Assembly (NCBI GenBank): GCA_036375895.1
Contig: DASVBJ010000202.1
Coordinates: 1-18,764 of the forward strand
Origin: DASVBJ01 sp036375895
Lineage (GTDB): Bacteria; Actinomycetota; Actinomycetes; JACCUZ01
DNA: 18,764 nucleotides
Reading direction: 5' to 3'
Shown here: positions 1 through 6,542 of the stretch, piece after piece
How the letters are laid out: each line of letters opens with the position of its first letter
Position numbering within the stretch: position 1 is the first letter of the stretch
Program-made: the position numbers and the translations under genes
Notes under the pieces: generated by a model
Seen by the model: only the letters and a program-made list of their open reading frames with translations
Told to the model about the DNA's origin: nothing
The model's database searches: none

Positions 1-637
1 GGACCGCCGCTGGCGGGCGGCGGTGGTCGACCGACTCGCGGATACGCCTCCGAGCGAGCGCGTCCTGGACGTCGCGACCGGTCCCGCCGGTGTCGCACTC
101 GCAGTCGCCGCCCGGACCGGCTGTCACGTCGTCGGCGTCGACCTCGACGAGCCGATGCTGCGCGAGGGAGCACGCAACGTCCGTACTGCTGGACGGGCGG
201 ACGACGTCGTGCTTCTCGCGGGCCGAGCCGAGCAGCTCCCGTTTCGCGATGCGTCTTTCGAGGCGGTGTCGTTCTCCTATCTGCTCCGGTATGTCGATGA
301 CCCCGGGGCGACCCTGGCGGAGATGGCGCGATGCCTGCGCCCGGGCGGCACCATGGCCGGGCTGGAGTTCTTCGTGCCCCCGGCGTGGGCTTGGCGGCAG
401 CTGTGGCGGGTCTACACGGCCGTTGTGCTGCCCACGCTGGGCTGGCTCCTGGGCGGGCGCGCATGGTGGGCGGTGGGGCGCTTCCTGGGCCCGAGCATCA
501 CCGGGCACTATCGCACCTACCCCCTCGACTGGCACGTGTCGGCATGGGAGCGAGCCGGCCTGCGCGATGTCGAGTGGCGGGTCATGAGCCTCGGCGGTGG
601 CCTGGTGATGTGGGGGACGAAGGCGGCCTCGCCGTGA
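1..637 (+). CDS. UbiE/MenG-like class I SAM methyltransferase (5' end outside the window)
   Basis: Probable S-adenosylmethionine-dependent methyltransferase. The reading frame is open from base 2, so the true start probably lies upstream; a GTG at 23 exists, but the preceding in-frame residues (DRRWRAA) look like the usual N-terminus of UbiE-type enzymes. SAM-binding motif I is visible as VLDVATGPAGVAL, followed by the acidic end of strand beta2 (VVGVDLDEPML) and the post-motif LRPGGTMAGLEFF. The segment after it (YTAVVLPTLGWLLGG) resembles the C-terminal half of demethylmenaquinone/ubiquinone methyltransferases (UbiE/COQ5/MenG). The stop overlaps the GTG start of the next gene, so the two are translationally coupled. 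The membrane-protein and START-like partners suggest a lipophilic, perhaps quinone- or prenyl-like, substrate; that is inference. Family call is firm; the substrate is unknown. Confidence 0.85.
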   Translation, partial: DRRWRAAVVDRLADTPPSERVLDVATGPAGVALAVAARTGCHVVGVDLDEPMLREGARNVRTAGRADDVVLLAGRAEQLPFRDASFEAVSFSYLLRYVDDPGATLAEMARCLRPGGTMAGLEFFVPPAWAWRQLWRVYTAVVLPTLGWLLGGRAWWAVGRFLGPSITGHYRTYPLDWHVSAWERAGLRDVEWRVMSLGGGLVMWGTKAASP

Positions 638-1380
638 AGGGGCTCAGCGGGCGGACCGGCGCGGTTGCGCAGCGGCCCGCGTTCTACGCAATCGGCAGCG
701 GCACCGGCGGTCTGCGCGACTGGGTGACGCTGCTGCACCCGCCCTACACCGCGTGGCACCTCTCCTACGTCGCGATCGGCGCCGCCCTCGCACCACACTT
801 CACGGCCTGGCGGCTGGCCGGCACGCTGGCCGCGTTCCTGCTCGCCGTCGGCGTCGGCGCCCATGCGCTCGACGAGCTGGCAGGGCGCCCGCTGCGCACC
901 GGCATCCCCGCATCCACCTTGCTGGGCGCGGCTGCGGTCGGCGTCACCGTGCCCGTCGTGGTCGGTCTGTTCTACGGCGGCTGGCGGCTGCTGCCGTTCG
1001 TCGTGATCGGCGCGGTGCTGGTCGTGGGCTACAACCTCGAGCTGGGGCACGGCCTTCTGCACAACGGGATCGGCTTCGCCCTCGGCTGGGGCGCGTTCCC
1101 GGTGCTCACCGGCTGCTACGCACAGGCCTTCGGACTCAACGTCGCCGCGTTGCTCGCGGCCGGGGCGGCGTTCCTGCTCTCCCTCGCGCAGCGAACGCTC
1201 AGCCTTCGGGTGCGCGCGCTGCGCCGTCGCACGGTGTCCGTGCAGGGCCGGGTAGTCAGCACGGACGGCACTGTCACCACCATCGACAGGGAGACGCTGC
1301 TCGCTCCGATGGAAGGCGCACTGCAGCTCGTCGCCGGCGGTCTCGTCTGCCTCGCTGCCGCGTTGGTGCTGAGCCGATGA
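634..1380 (+). CDS. Polytopic membrane protein, UbiA-like, function unknown
   Basis: Encodes 248 residues from a GTG whose last two bases form part of the upstream TGA (GTGA overlap). About seven hydrophobic stretches are visible, roughly at residues 38-54, 61-79, 94-113, 118-134, 144-160, 167-186 and 229-246. Polar motifs sit between them: HPPYTAWHLSY (35-45), AHALDELAGRPL (76-87) and YNLELGHGLLHNG (133-145). Acidic residues next to membrane segments in this way recall the Asp-rich prenyl-diphosphate sites of UbiA-superfamily prenyltransferases, but the canonical NxxxDxxxD pattern is not intact. I therefore call it only UbiA-like. It lies between a UbiE-like methyltransferase and an SRPBCC protein, both coupled by four-base overlaps, so the three probably act together. 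Confidence 0.75.
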   Translation: MKGLSGRTGAVAQRPAFYAIGSGTGGLRDWVTLLHPPYTAWHLSYVAIGAALAPHFTAWRLAGTLAAFLLAVGVGAHALDELAGRPLRTGIPASTLLGAAAVGVTVPVVVGLFYGGWRLLPFVVIGAVLVVGYNLELGHGLLHNGIGFALGWGAFPVLTGCYAQAFGLNVAALLAAGAAFLLSLAQRTLSLRVRALRRRTVSVQGRVVSTDGTVTTIDRETLLAPMEGALQLVAGGLVCLAAALVLSR

Positions 1381-1865
1381 CCGGGCACCTGGCAGGCGAG
1401 CCATTCATACGCTTCGTGAACGGCTACTGGTTCCCGGTGTCCCCTGCGGAGCTGTGGGACACCCTCGGGGACTTCGACCGCTACCCGACCTGGTGGGTCT
1501 GGCTGCGCGAGCTCGTCGTCGTGCCGGACGACGACGGACTGGTCGAGGGCGCCGAGCTGTCGGGGACCGTGCTGCCGCCCGTGCCGTTCCGGCTGTCGTT
1601 GCGCGTGACGCTCGATCGTTGTCTGCGCCCGGACCTCCTCGAGGCGACCGTCGACGGGGATCTGCGCGGCACCGCCATGCTCCGGTTGGCGCCTGCCGGC
1701 GCGGGCACGACAGTGACCGCGGCATGGACACTGCAGCTGGTCAGTGCACCTCTCCGGGTGGCCGCGCGGATCGCCTCCCCGCTCATGCGCTGGGGCCACG
1801 ACCAGGTCGTCGCGATGGCCGTCGCCGGCTTCCGGCACAACGCACTCGCCACCCCCCGCCCGTGA
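1377..1865 (+). CDS. SRPBCC / polyketide-cyclase-like (START domain) protein
   Basis: Encodes 162 residues, starting at an ATG that overlaps the upstream stop (ATGA). The N-terminal pattern FPVSPAELWDTLGDFDRYPTWW (read in two parts: residues about 19-29 and 30-40) is the characteristic opening of SRPBCC/START-like ligand-binding proteins: strand, short helix, then a Tyr-Pro-Trp turn. The C-terminus ends in a long amphipathic helix (ASPLMRWGHDQVVAMAVAGF), as expected for the fold's pocket-closing helix. The family includes aromatase/cyclases and the quinone-binding Coq10. Being third in a coupled operon with a UbiE-like methyltransferase and a membrane protein makes a lipid- or quinone-binding role plausible but unproven. 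Confidence 0.8.
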   Translation: MTGHLAGEPFIRFVNGYWFPVSPAELWDTLGDFDRYPTWWVWLRELVVVPDDDGLVEGAELSGTVLPPVPFRLSLRVTLDRCLRPDLLEATVDGDLRGTAMLRLAPAGAGTTVTAAWTLQLVSAPLRVAARIASPLMRWGHDQVVAMAVAGFRHNALATPRP

Positions 1866-1897
1866 ACCTCGCCGGCGCCGGAGACGTAGACACTGGC

Positions 1898-2293
1898 ATG
1901 ACCACGTCTGCCCTTCGCCTCGGCGCCGCGGCGACCCTGGCACTGCTGCTCGCCGCGTGCGGCGGCGGCGGAGGCACGGCGTCGCCGGAGACGACCACCC
2001 CCGCCACGACCAGCGCACCCACGTCCGCCCCCGCCACCGCGACCGCTGCTCAGATCACGATCTCGAGCTTCAGCTTCGGCAGCCCGCTGACGGTCAAACC
2101 GGGTCAGGACATCTCGGTGAAGAACAACGACGGCGTCGAACACACGGTGACCGCCGACGACGGCACGAGCTTCGACGCGTCGGTGGGCGCAAACGGCACA
2201 GCCAGCTTCACCGCGCCGAGCAAGCCCGGAACCTACAAGTTCCACTGCACGATCCACCCCCAGATGAAGGGCACGCTCACGGTCCAGGGGTGA
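1898..2293 (+). CDS. Cupredoxin-domain lipoprotein (plastocyanin/amicyanin-like)
   Basis: Encodes 131 residues. The N-terminus has an Arg-containing n-region, a hydrophobic core and a lipobox (LLLAAC, Cys about residue 21), so it should be exported and lipid-anchored. A Gly run and a Thr/Ser/Pro/Ala-rich tether lead to a single cupredoxin domain of about 90 residues. The four type-1 copper ligands are present: His in GVEHTV, then Cys, His and Met in YKFHCTIHPQM near the C-terminus. Expected role: one-electron transfer or copper binding outside the membrane. ATG 1898 is preferred over the coupled GTG at 1862, which would add a negatively charged leader to the signal peptide, although no clear ribosome-binding site precedes the ATG. 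It follows the SRPBCC gene by 32 bases and may belong to the same operon. Confidence 0.9.
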   Translation: MTTSALRLGAAATLALLLAACGGGGGTASPETTTPATTSAPTSAPATATAAQITISSFSFGSPLTVKPGQDISVKNNDGVEHTVTADDGTSFDASVGANGTASFTAPSKPGTYKFHCTIHPQMKGTLTVQG

Positions 2294-2311
2294 ACCGAGT
2301 CGCCTCCTCGC

Positions 2312-3397
2312 TCACCGGCTCGCGGCAAGCGAGGCCGTGACGCTCTGGACAGGGCAGTAGTACATCCCCGCCGAGGTGTACGGGGAGGAGAGCACGAGGC
2401 TGCCGACCCACGAGCTCGCCGCCCATGCCCCGCCCTCAAGTCCAGCCGTCTTGACCGTCATCCGGAGCTTCAGGGTGTTCTGGACGTCCTTCGCCGCAAC
2501 GGGTCCGCAGTGCGTGATGTGGGCCGGCGTCGAGCCGGTGTAGACGGCACCTGCGCGGGTCAGGGTCGCAGTGAAGGGGTGGCCCCACAGGATCCCGGAG
2601 ACCACCACCGCACACGGTCCTGCCTCGCACCTCGGCGTGAAGGTCCACGATTCGACTGCCTTCTCGCCGAGCGTGAAGTCCGATCCGCTCGGGGCCTTGG
2701 CGACCCTCGTGTTCACGTCCCACGTGCCCGCCAGGCGGGCCGCCGAGACGGCCGGGGTGAGGGTCTTCGCCGCGAGGGTCGCGGACGGGGCGGAGCGCTG
2801 GTCACCTTCTTGCGCCACCACGGTGTACTGGTACGTCGTGGCGGGGGCGAGCCCCGTGTCCTTGTACGCCGTCACCGTGCCGGGGACCGACCCGACCTCG
2901 GCGCCGCCGCGAAGGATCACGTACCGGTCGGGGACCGGGCTCGTCGCGGGGGGCGCCCAGCGCAGCACGATCGAGCTGACGGTCGCGGCGCCGGCCTTGA
3001 GCCCGGTCGGCCGCGCGGGCGCCTCGTTCGCCCACGGTGCCCAGACCACCAGGCCGACGATCAACGCCAGCGCGGCCCCGATTGCGATCAGGGGAACGGC
3101 CCACCTCCGCCGCCCGCGCCGGGCGGCGCTGGGTGCCGGTACCGGCGCCAGCGGACGGGTGGGCTCCAGCGGGAGGGTGGCCTCCAGCGGTCGGGTGCCC
3201 GTCTCGAGCGCCGGCCCCGGAGCCGCGGCCACCTCGACCGTGGGCGTGCGGGGGGCCGGCACCTTCGGTGGATCGGTCGCGGTCACCCCGCGATCGGAAA
3301 CCGCTGCTGTCCAGTCGACACCGTTCCAGTAGCGGTACTCGTGTCTGTGACTAGGGTCGATGTACCAACCCGGTGGCGTCCTTGTCAGAGTTGCCAT
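2312..3397 (-). CDS. DUF2510 and fibronectin-III membrane protein with Cys-containing C-terminal domain
   Basis: Encodes 361 residues. The start is the ATG at 3397 because a strong AGGAGG lies six bases upstream; longer starts are possible but have no such site. Residues 8-30 are a DUF2510 motif (PGWYIDP...YRYWNGVDWT), a cytoplasmic module common in actinobacterial membrane proteins. A Pro/Thr/Leu-rich linker with short repeats (TRPLEATLPLEPTRPLAP, about 68-85) follows, then one transmembrane helix (about 99-121) preceded by an Arg cluster. Outside the membrane a fibronectin type III domain (about 126-212) is recognisable from its LRWAPP and TTYQYTVVA strands. The C-terminal region (about 215-361) is probably beta-rich and has four cysteines (257, 262, 297, 348) that could form two disulfides. 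Function unknown; the architecture suggests a surface sensor or adhesion module. It converges on the cupredoxin gene and diverges from the MFS gene. Confidence 0.85.
   Translation of the reverse strand: MATLTRTPPGWYIDPSHRHEYRYWNGVDWTAAVSDRGVTATDPPKVPAPRTPTVEVAAAPGPALETGTRPLEATLPLEPTRPLAPVPAPSAARRGRRRWAVPLIAIGAALALIVGLVVWAPWANEAPARPTGLKAGAATVSSIVLRWAPPATSPVPDRYVILRGGAEVGSVPGTVTAYKDTGLAPATTYQYTVVAQEGDQRSAPSATLAAKTLTPAVSAARLAGTWDVNTRVAKAPSGSDFTLGEKAVESWTFTPRCEAGPCAVVVSGILWGHPFTATLTRAGAVYTGSTPAHITHCGPVAAKDVQNTLKLRMTVKTAGLEGGAWAASSWVGSLVLSSPYTSAGMYYCPVQSVTASLAASR
2317..2336. terminator. Weak hairpin at convergent gene ends
   Basis: CTCGC (2319-2323) and GCGAG (2329-2333) form a perfect five-base stem around a five-base loop. 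A flanking GG/CC pair extends it with one bulge. It lies inside the 3' end of the - strand gene, just beyond the stop of the + strand cupredoxin gene. There is no T-run, so a terminator role is only possible. Confidence 0.25.
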
Positions 3398-3574
3398 CAC
3401 GAACCTCCTCTTGACGGTCCGCATCGACGACGCGTCGTCGCGTCCGATCTGGCAACTCCAGCCAAACGCTGCAGCCACTGTGGCGACCAGAGGCGCACGG
3501 CCCTTGTGGCCGAGATTCCGCCGGACGATGCACCGGACAGCGGGTGCAATGTCCGCTATCCCACCTCCGCATTC

Positions 3575-3590
3575 TCAAGGGATCGCTTGA
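3575..3590. promoter_or_regulatory. Operator O1: TCAAG-N6-CTTGA
   Basis: A perfect 5-6-5 inverted repeat (TCAAGGGATCGCTTGA). It overlaps the -35 box of the MFS promoter by four bases. The same arms and spacing recur at 3616-3631, 41 bases (about four helical turns) away. A second perfect palindrome, CGCTTG-A-CAAGCG (3584-3596), shares its right arm. Confidence 0.6.
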
Positions 3591-3615
3591 CAAGCGTCCT
3601 CGACCTGGCCACTAT
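3587..3615 (+). promoter_or_regulatory. Promoter of the MFS transporter gene
   Basis: A consensus -35 TTGACA (3587-3592) and a -10-like CACTAT (3610-3615) are separated by exactly 17 bases. The predicted transcription start near 3622 would leave a leader of about 60 bases before the GTG start at 3682. The -10 box matches consensus only partly. Confidence 0.55.
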
Positions 3616-3631
3616 TCAAGTGATTTCTTGA
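3616..3631. promoter_or_regulatory. Operator O2: TCAAG-N6-CTTGA
   Basis: A second perfect copy of the inverted repeat (TCAAGTGATTTCTTGA). It begins on the base after the -10 box and covers the likely transcription start. Conserved arms with a divergent centre are what a dimeric repressor site looks like. The regulator is not encoded in this window; family guesses (ArsR, TetR, MarR) are speculative. Confidence 0.6.
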
Positions 3632-3658
3632 GGACGACCTCGACTCGAGGCGGGATCG

Positions 3659-3685
3659 ATGGACGAGCCGGTGCTCGGCGCGTGA
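3659..3685 (+). CDS. Possible 8-codon leader peptide before the MFS gene
   Basis: ATG at 3659 opens an eight-residue frame (MDEPVLGA) whose TGA overlaps the GTG start of the MFS gene (GTGA). A GAGG lies about nine bases upstream. The MFS GTG itself has no convincing ribosome-binding site, so coupling through this mini-ORF is reasonable, but such a short frame can arise by chance. Confidence 0.3.
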   Translation: MDEPVLGA

Positions 3686-4995
3686 CCGGGACGCCGACGG
3701 CCCCGCGCCGGACAGAGGCGCCGGTGCGGCTGGGGCTGCGCGCGAACGTCGCACAGTTCGCGCTGCTGGTCGCCGTGAACGCGCTGGTCGGGGGGATGCT
3801 CGGTCAGGAACGCACCGTGCTGCCCCTGCTGGCCGAGCAGGAGTTCCGCCTCACGGCGTACACCGCCGCCCTGACGTACATCCTCGCGTTCGGGGTGGCC
3901 AAGGCCGCCACCAACTACCTGGCCGGCACCTGGTCGGACCGCTACGGGCGCAAGCCGGTGCTGGTCGTCGGCTGGCTGGTGGCGCTGCCGGTGCCGCTGC
4001 TGCTCATCTGGGCGCCGGTCTGGGGCTGGGTGGTCGTGGCGAACGTGCTGCTCGGCGTCAGCCAGGGCCTGACCTGGTCCACGACCGTGATCATGAAGAT
4101 CGACATCGTCGGTCCCGCACGGCGGGGACTCGCGATGGGGCTGAACGAGGCCGCGGGGTACGGCGCCGTCGCCGCGACCGCCCTCGCGACCGGCTACCTC
4201 GCCGCCCGGTACGGCCTGCGGCCGGAGCCGTTCTACCTCGGCATCGCCTTCGCCTCGCTCGGCCTCGGCCTGTCCACGCTCGTCGTCCGCGAGACCCGCC
4301 AGCATGCCCGCCTCGAGGCGAGCGGCCACGTCACGCGCCCCCGCCACGACCACCTGCACGGCGGGCTCACCGACCGGCAGGTGCTGGCCCAGACCAGCCT
4401 GCGCGAGCCTGCGCTGTCGGCGGCCAGTCAGGCCGGCATGGTGAACAACCTCAACGACGGGCTGGCCTGGGGTCTGTTCCCGGTGCTCTTCGCCGCCGCC
4501 GGGCTCTCGGTGTCCCGGATCGGGGTCCTCGTCGCGCTCTATCCCGCGGTCTGGGGGCTGGGCCAGCTCGTCACCGGCGCCGTGTCCGACCGCGTGGGAC
4601 GCAAGCCGCTGATCGTCACCGGCATGCTGATCCAGGCCCTCGCCCTCGCGGCGGTCGCGGCCGCGGACACGTTCATGCTGTGGGCACTGGCCGCCGTGCT
4701 GCTCGGCGCCGGCACCGCACTGGTGTACCCGACCCTGCTGGCCGCCGTCGGCGACGTGGCGCACCCCGCCTGGCGCGCTCGCGCCGTCGGCGTCTACCGG
4801 CTCTGGCGCGACGGGGGGTTCGCGGTCGGCGCCGTCGTGTCCGGGCTGCTCGCCGACGCGTTCGGGGTGCGTACGGCGGTGTGGGCCGTCGCGGCTCTCA
4901 CCGCCGCCTCCGGCCTGGTGGTCGCCGTCCGCATGTACGAGACGCTGCACCGCGCCGAGGGCCCGACGTACGCCGGGGAGCCGGCCGCCGACTAA
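3682..4995 (+). CDS. MFS transporter, probable drug/metalloid exporter
   Basis: Encodes 437 residues, the normal length for a 12-helix major facilitator. Two halves are evident, each with the cytoplasmic motif A between its second and third helices: GTWSDRYGRKP (about 82-92) and GAVSDRVGRKP (about 299-309). The central cytoplasmic loop carries a short His-rich stretch (RPRHDHLHGG, 219-228), which might touch metal. GTG 3682 is the only reasonable start downstream of the promoter. The substrate cannot be read from sequence. Its stop overlaps that of the convergent methyltransferase operon containing arsM, so export of an arsenical or methylated toxin is a contextual guess; antibiotic efflux is equally possible. 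Expression is probably repressed through the two TCAAG-N6-CTTGA sites. Confidence 0.9.
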   Translation: MTGTPTAPRRTEAPVRLGLRANVAQFALLVAVNALVGGMLGQERTVLPLLAEQEFRLTAYTAALTYILAFGVAKAATNYLAGTWSDRYGRKPVLVVGWLVALPVPLLLIWAPVWGWVVVANVLLGVSQGLTWSTTVIMKIDIVGPARRGLAMGLNEAAGYGAVAATALATGYLAARYGLRPEPFYLGIAFASLGLGLSTLVVRETRQHARLEASGHVTRPRHDHLHGGLTDRQVLAQTSLREPALSAASQAGMVNNLNDGLAWGLFPVLFAAAGLSVSRIGVLVALYPAVWGLGQLVTGAVSDRVGRKPLIVTGMLIQALALAAVAAADTFMLWALAAVLLGAGTALVYPTLLAAVGDVAHPAWRARAVGVYRLWRDGGFAVGAVVSGLLADAFGVRTAVWAVAALTAASGLVVAVRMYETLHRAEGPTYAGEPAAD

Positions 4996-5630
4996 GGGCG
5001 CTCGGCGCGACCGAGCACGTGCGCCGCGGGCGGCAGGATCGGGTGGGGCGCGAAACCGAACCGGTCCACGACCACCTGGTCGAACCCGGCGTCGCGGATG
5101 GCGGCGACGGTGTCCCGGTTCGGGTGGCAACCGCCCGCCATCCGCGACCACAGCGGGGTCGCCAGGTCCTCCAGCCAGGCCACGGCGGCGTGCCGCGAGC
5201 GCACGTGCTCGTAGAACCGCAGCTCACCGCCGGGCCGCAGCACCCTCCACGCCTCCGCGAGGGCGTCTGACTGGTTCGGCACGGAGCAGAGGACCAACGA
5301 GGCGACGACGGCGTCGCAGGAGCCGTCGGGCATGGGCAGGCGGTCGGCGGAACCCGCCACGACGTCGACCGGGACGCGGGCGCGAGCAGCCAGCGCGGTG
5401 GCATGCCGGCGCAGCGTCGGCTCCGGCTCGACGGCGAGGACGTGGGTCACCGTCGGCGGGTAGTGCGCGAAGTTCAGGCCTTGCCCGGCGCCGACCTCGC
5501 ACACCGCACCGGCCAGCCCGGCGAGCAGCCGCCGCCGGTGCTCGACGACCCCACGCCGGTCGGCCTTCTCCCCGACCCGCAGGTAGGCCTGGGCGAACCG
5601 GCTGTTCTCGAACCGCTCGCGGTCAGACAC
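4992..5630 (-). CDS. Class I SAM methyltransferase, METTL7/phospholipid-methyltransferase-like
   Basis: Encodes 212 residues from a GTG that overlaps the 3' end of arsM by eight bases, so it is the second gene of the arsM operon and translationally coupled. SAM motif I reads VCEVGAGQGLNFAHYP (about 43-58), then VLAVEPEP, a motif around LVLCSV and the post-motif LRPGGELRFYEHV. The combination of an E-V-G-x-G-x-G-x-N-F-x-x-Y-P loop with YEHV recalls the METTL7 (TMT1) thiol methyltransferases and bacterial phosphatidylethanolamine-methyltransferase-like proteins rather than UbiE. A thiol or arsenothiol substrate is an inference from this resemblance and the arsM context. Its TAG and the MFS TAA share bases 4993-4994, leaving no room for a separate terminator. 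Confidence 0.85.
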   Translation of the reverse strand: MSDRERFENSRFAQAYLRVGEKADRRGVVEHRRRLLAGLAGAVCEVGAGQGLNFAHYPPTVTHVLAVEPEPTLRRHATALAARARVPVDVVAGSADRLPMPDGSCDAVVASLVLCSVPNQSDALAEAWRVLRPGGELRFYEHVRSRHAAVAWLEDLATPLWSRMAGGCHPNRDTVAAIRDAGFDQVVVDRFGFAPHPILPPAAHVLGRAERP

Positions 5631-6453
5631 CGGCGGGCTCGGCGACCGGACCCGTCGGTCCGGGCAGGCCGGCGCGCACGATGGCGCCGTGCAGCCCGTC
5701 GGCGACCTGGTGGGTGAACGTGACGCTGACGTCGGCGAAGCCGACGGCCTCGAGCCCCGCGACGTACTCACCGACGGAGAGCGCCCCCGCGATGCAGCCC
5801 GCGTAGTCGCCCCGCTCGGCCCGGTCCTGCGGCGAGAGCCGGTCCTCCGCGACGACGTCGCTGACGCCGATGCGCCCGCCCGGCTTGAGCACGCGGGCCA
5901 TCTCCGCGAACACGGCCGGCTTGTCGACCGAGAGGTTGATGACGCAGTTGCTGATGACGACGTCGACGCTGTTCGCGGGCAGCGGCACCGCCTCGATGTC
6001 ACCCCGAAGAAACTCCACGTTGTCCACCGCGGCGTCGGCGGCGTTGCGGCGGGCGAGCGCCAGCATCTCCTCGGTCATGTCCAGCCCGTACGCCTTGCCC
6101 GTCGGGCCGACCCGGCGAGCCGACAGGATGACGTCGATGCCGCCGCCGGAGCCGAGGTCGAGCACCGTCTCCCCCTCGTGCAGCTCCGCGACCGCTGTCG
6201 GGTTGCCGCAGCCCAGGCTGGCGGCGAGCGCGGCGACCGGCAGCCCGGCCCGGTCCTCGGCGCCGTAGAGCTGGCCGCCGAAAGCGCTGTCGACGGTCAC
6301 GGAGGGGTCGCCGCAGCAGGAGCCCGCAGGCTGCTCGTCCGGGCTGCAGCACCCGGTCTGCGTCGAGTCCTCGTCGACCGCGCGGGCAGCGGCGGCGTAG
6401 TGGTCACGGACCCGCTCCCGCAGGGCCGCCCGGTCGGTCGATGTCGTGGTCAT
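5623..6453 (-). CDS. arsM: Arsenite S-adenosylmethionine methyltransferase
   Basis: Encodes 276 residues; family members methylate As(III) to mono-, di- and trimethyl arsenicals in the cytosol. ATG 6453 is chosen because AGGAGG lies five bases upstream; an in-frame start at 6501 would overlap the operator. SAM motif I is VLDLGSGGGIDVILSARRVG (about 97-116). The arsenic-binding cysteines fit Cys82 (SLGCGNP), Cys170 (VISNCVINLS) and Cys220 (YAGCIAGALS), the positions known as essential in ArsM families. Two further CC pairs near the N-terminus (GCCSP at 34-38, SCCGD at 45-49) are a frequent ArsM extension. It is the first gene of an operon with the downstream methyltransferase. A 16-bp palindrome upstream suggests ArsR-type control. 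No arsR, arsB/acr3 or arsC is visible here. Confidence 0.93.
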   Translation of the reverse strand: MTTTSTDRAALRERVRDHYAAAARAVDEDSTQTGCCSPDEQPAGSCCGDPSVTVDSAFGGQLYGAEDRAGLPVAALAASLGCGNPTAVAELHEGETVLDLGSGGGIDVILSARRVGPTGKAYGLDMTEEMLALARRNAADAAVDNVEFLRGDIEAVPLPANSVDVVISNCVINLSVDKPAVFAEMARVLKPGGRIGVSDVVAEDRLSPQDRAERGDYAGCIAGALSVGEYVAGLEAVGFADVSVTFTHQVADGLHGAIVRAGLPGPTGPVAEPAGV

Positions 6454-6481
6454 GGCTTCCTCCTGGTCATCCGTCACCACC

Positions 6482-6511
6482 ATCATATCGACGGTTGTCA
6501 ATACGTGTCGA
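6482..6511 (-). promoter_or_regulatory. Putative arsM promoter (TCGACA-N18-TATGAT)
   Basis: Reading the - strand from 6511, TCGACA (five of six -35 consensus bases) is followed after 18 bases by TATGAT at 6487-6482, a good -10. The ATG of arsM lies about 30 bases further. The palindromic operator sits in the spacer, overlapping the -10 by one base, which suits repression. Confidence 0.45.
6487..6502. promoter_or_regulatory. Putative ArsR-type operator between arsM and the rhodanese gene
   Basis: ATCGAC-GGTT-GTCAAT is a 6-4-6 inverted repeat with one mismatch, extended by one T/A pair on each side. Short A/T-flanked palindromes of this kind next to ars genes are typical ArsR/SmtB binding sites. 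It lies in the 89-base divergent region, so it could also control the rhodanese gene. The core read on the - strand (TTGACAACCGTC) matches 11 of 12 bases at 3587-3598 in the MFS promoter. Confidence 0.45.
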
Positions 6512-6542
6512 CCCGGTCCGGCTCACGGGCCAGGATGCGGTC

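Larger units (their letters stand above)
3398..3681. other. Intergenic region between divergent DUF2510 and MFS genes
   Basis: This is the longest non-coding stretch in the window (284 bases). The left half shows only the DUF2510 gene's ribosome-binding site. The right half (3575-3661) holds the MFS promoter, two palindromic operators and a possible leader mini-ORF, described separately. I see no additional conserved gene. Confidence 0.7.

Noticed and set aside
1862..2293. Upstream GTG start for the cupredoxin lipoprotein, overlapping the SRPBCC stop
   Set aside because: It would add a leader with two Asp before the signal peptide. The ATG at 1898 gives a standard lipoprotein n-region, though coupling from 1862 cannot be fully excluded.
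3616..5151. 511-codon open frame on the - strand
   Set aside because: Antisense to the MFS transporter gene; the translation is Gly/Arg/Gln/His-rich low complexity.
6482..6501. TTGACA (6501-6496) as the -35 box paired with TATGAT as -10 for arsM
   Set aside because: The two hexamers are only eight bases apart. The TCGACA at 6511-6506 gives an 18-base spacer and is preferred.
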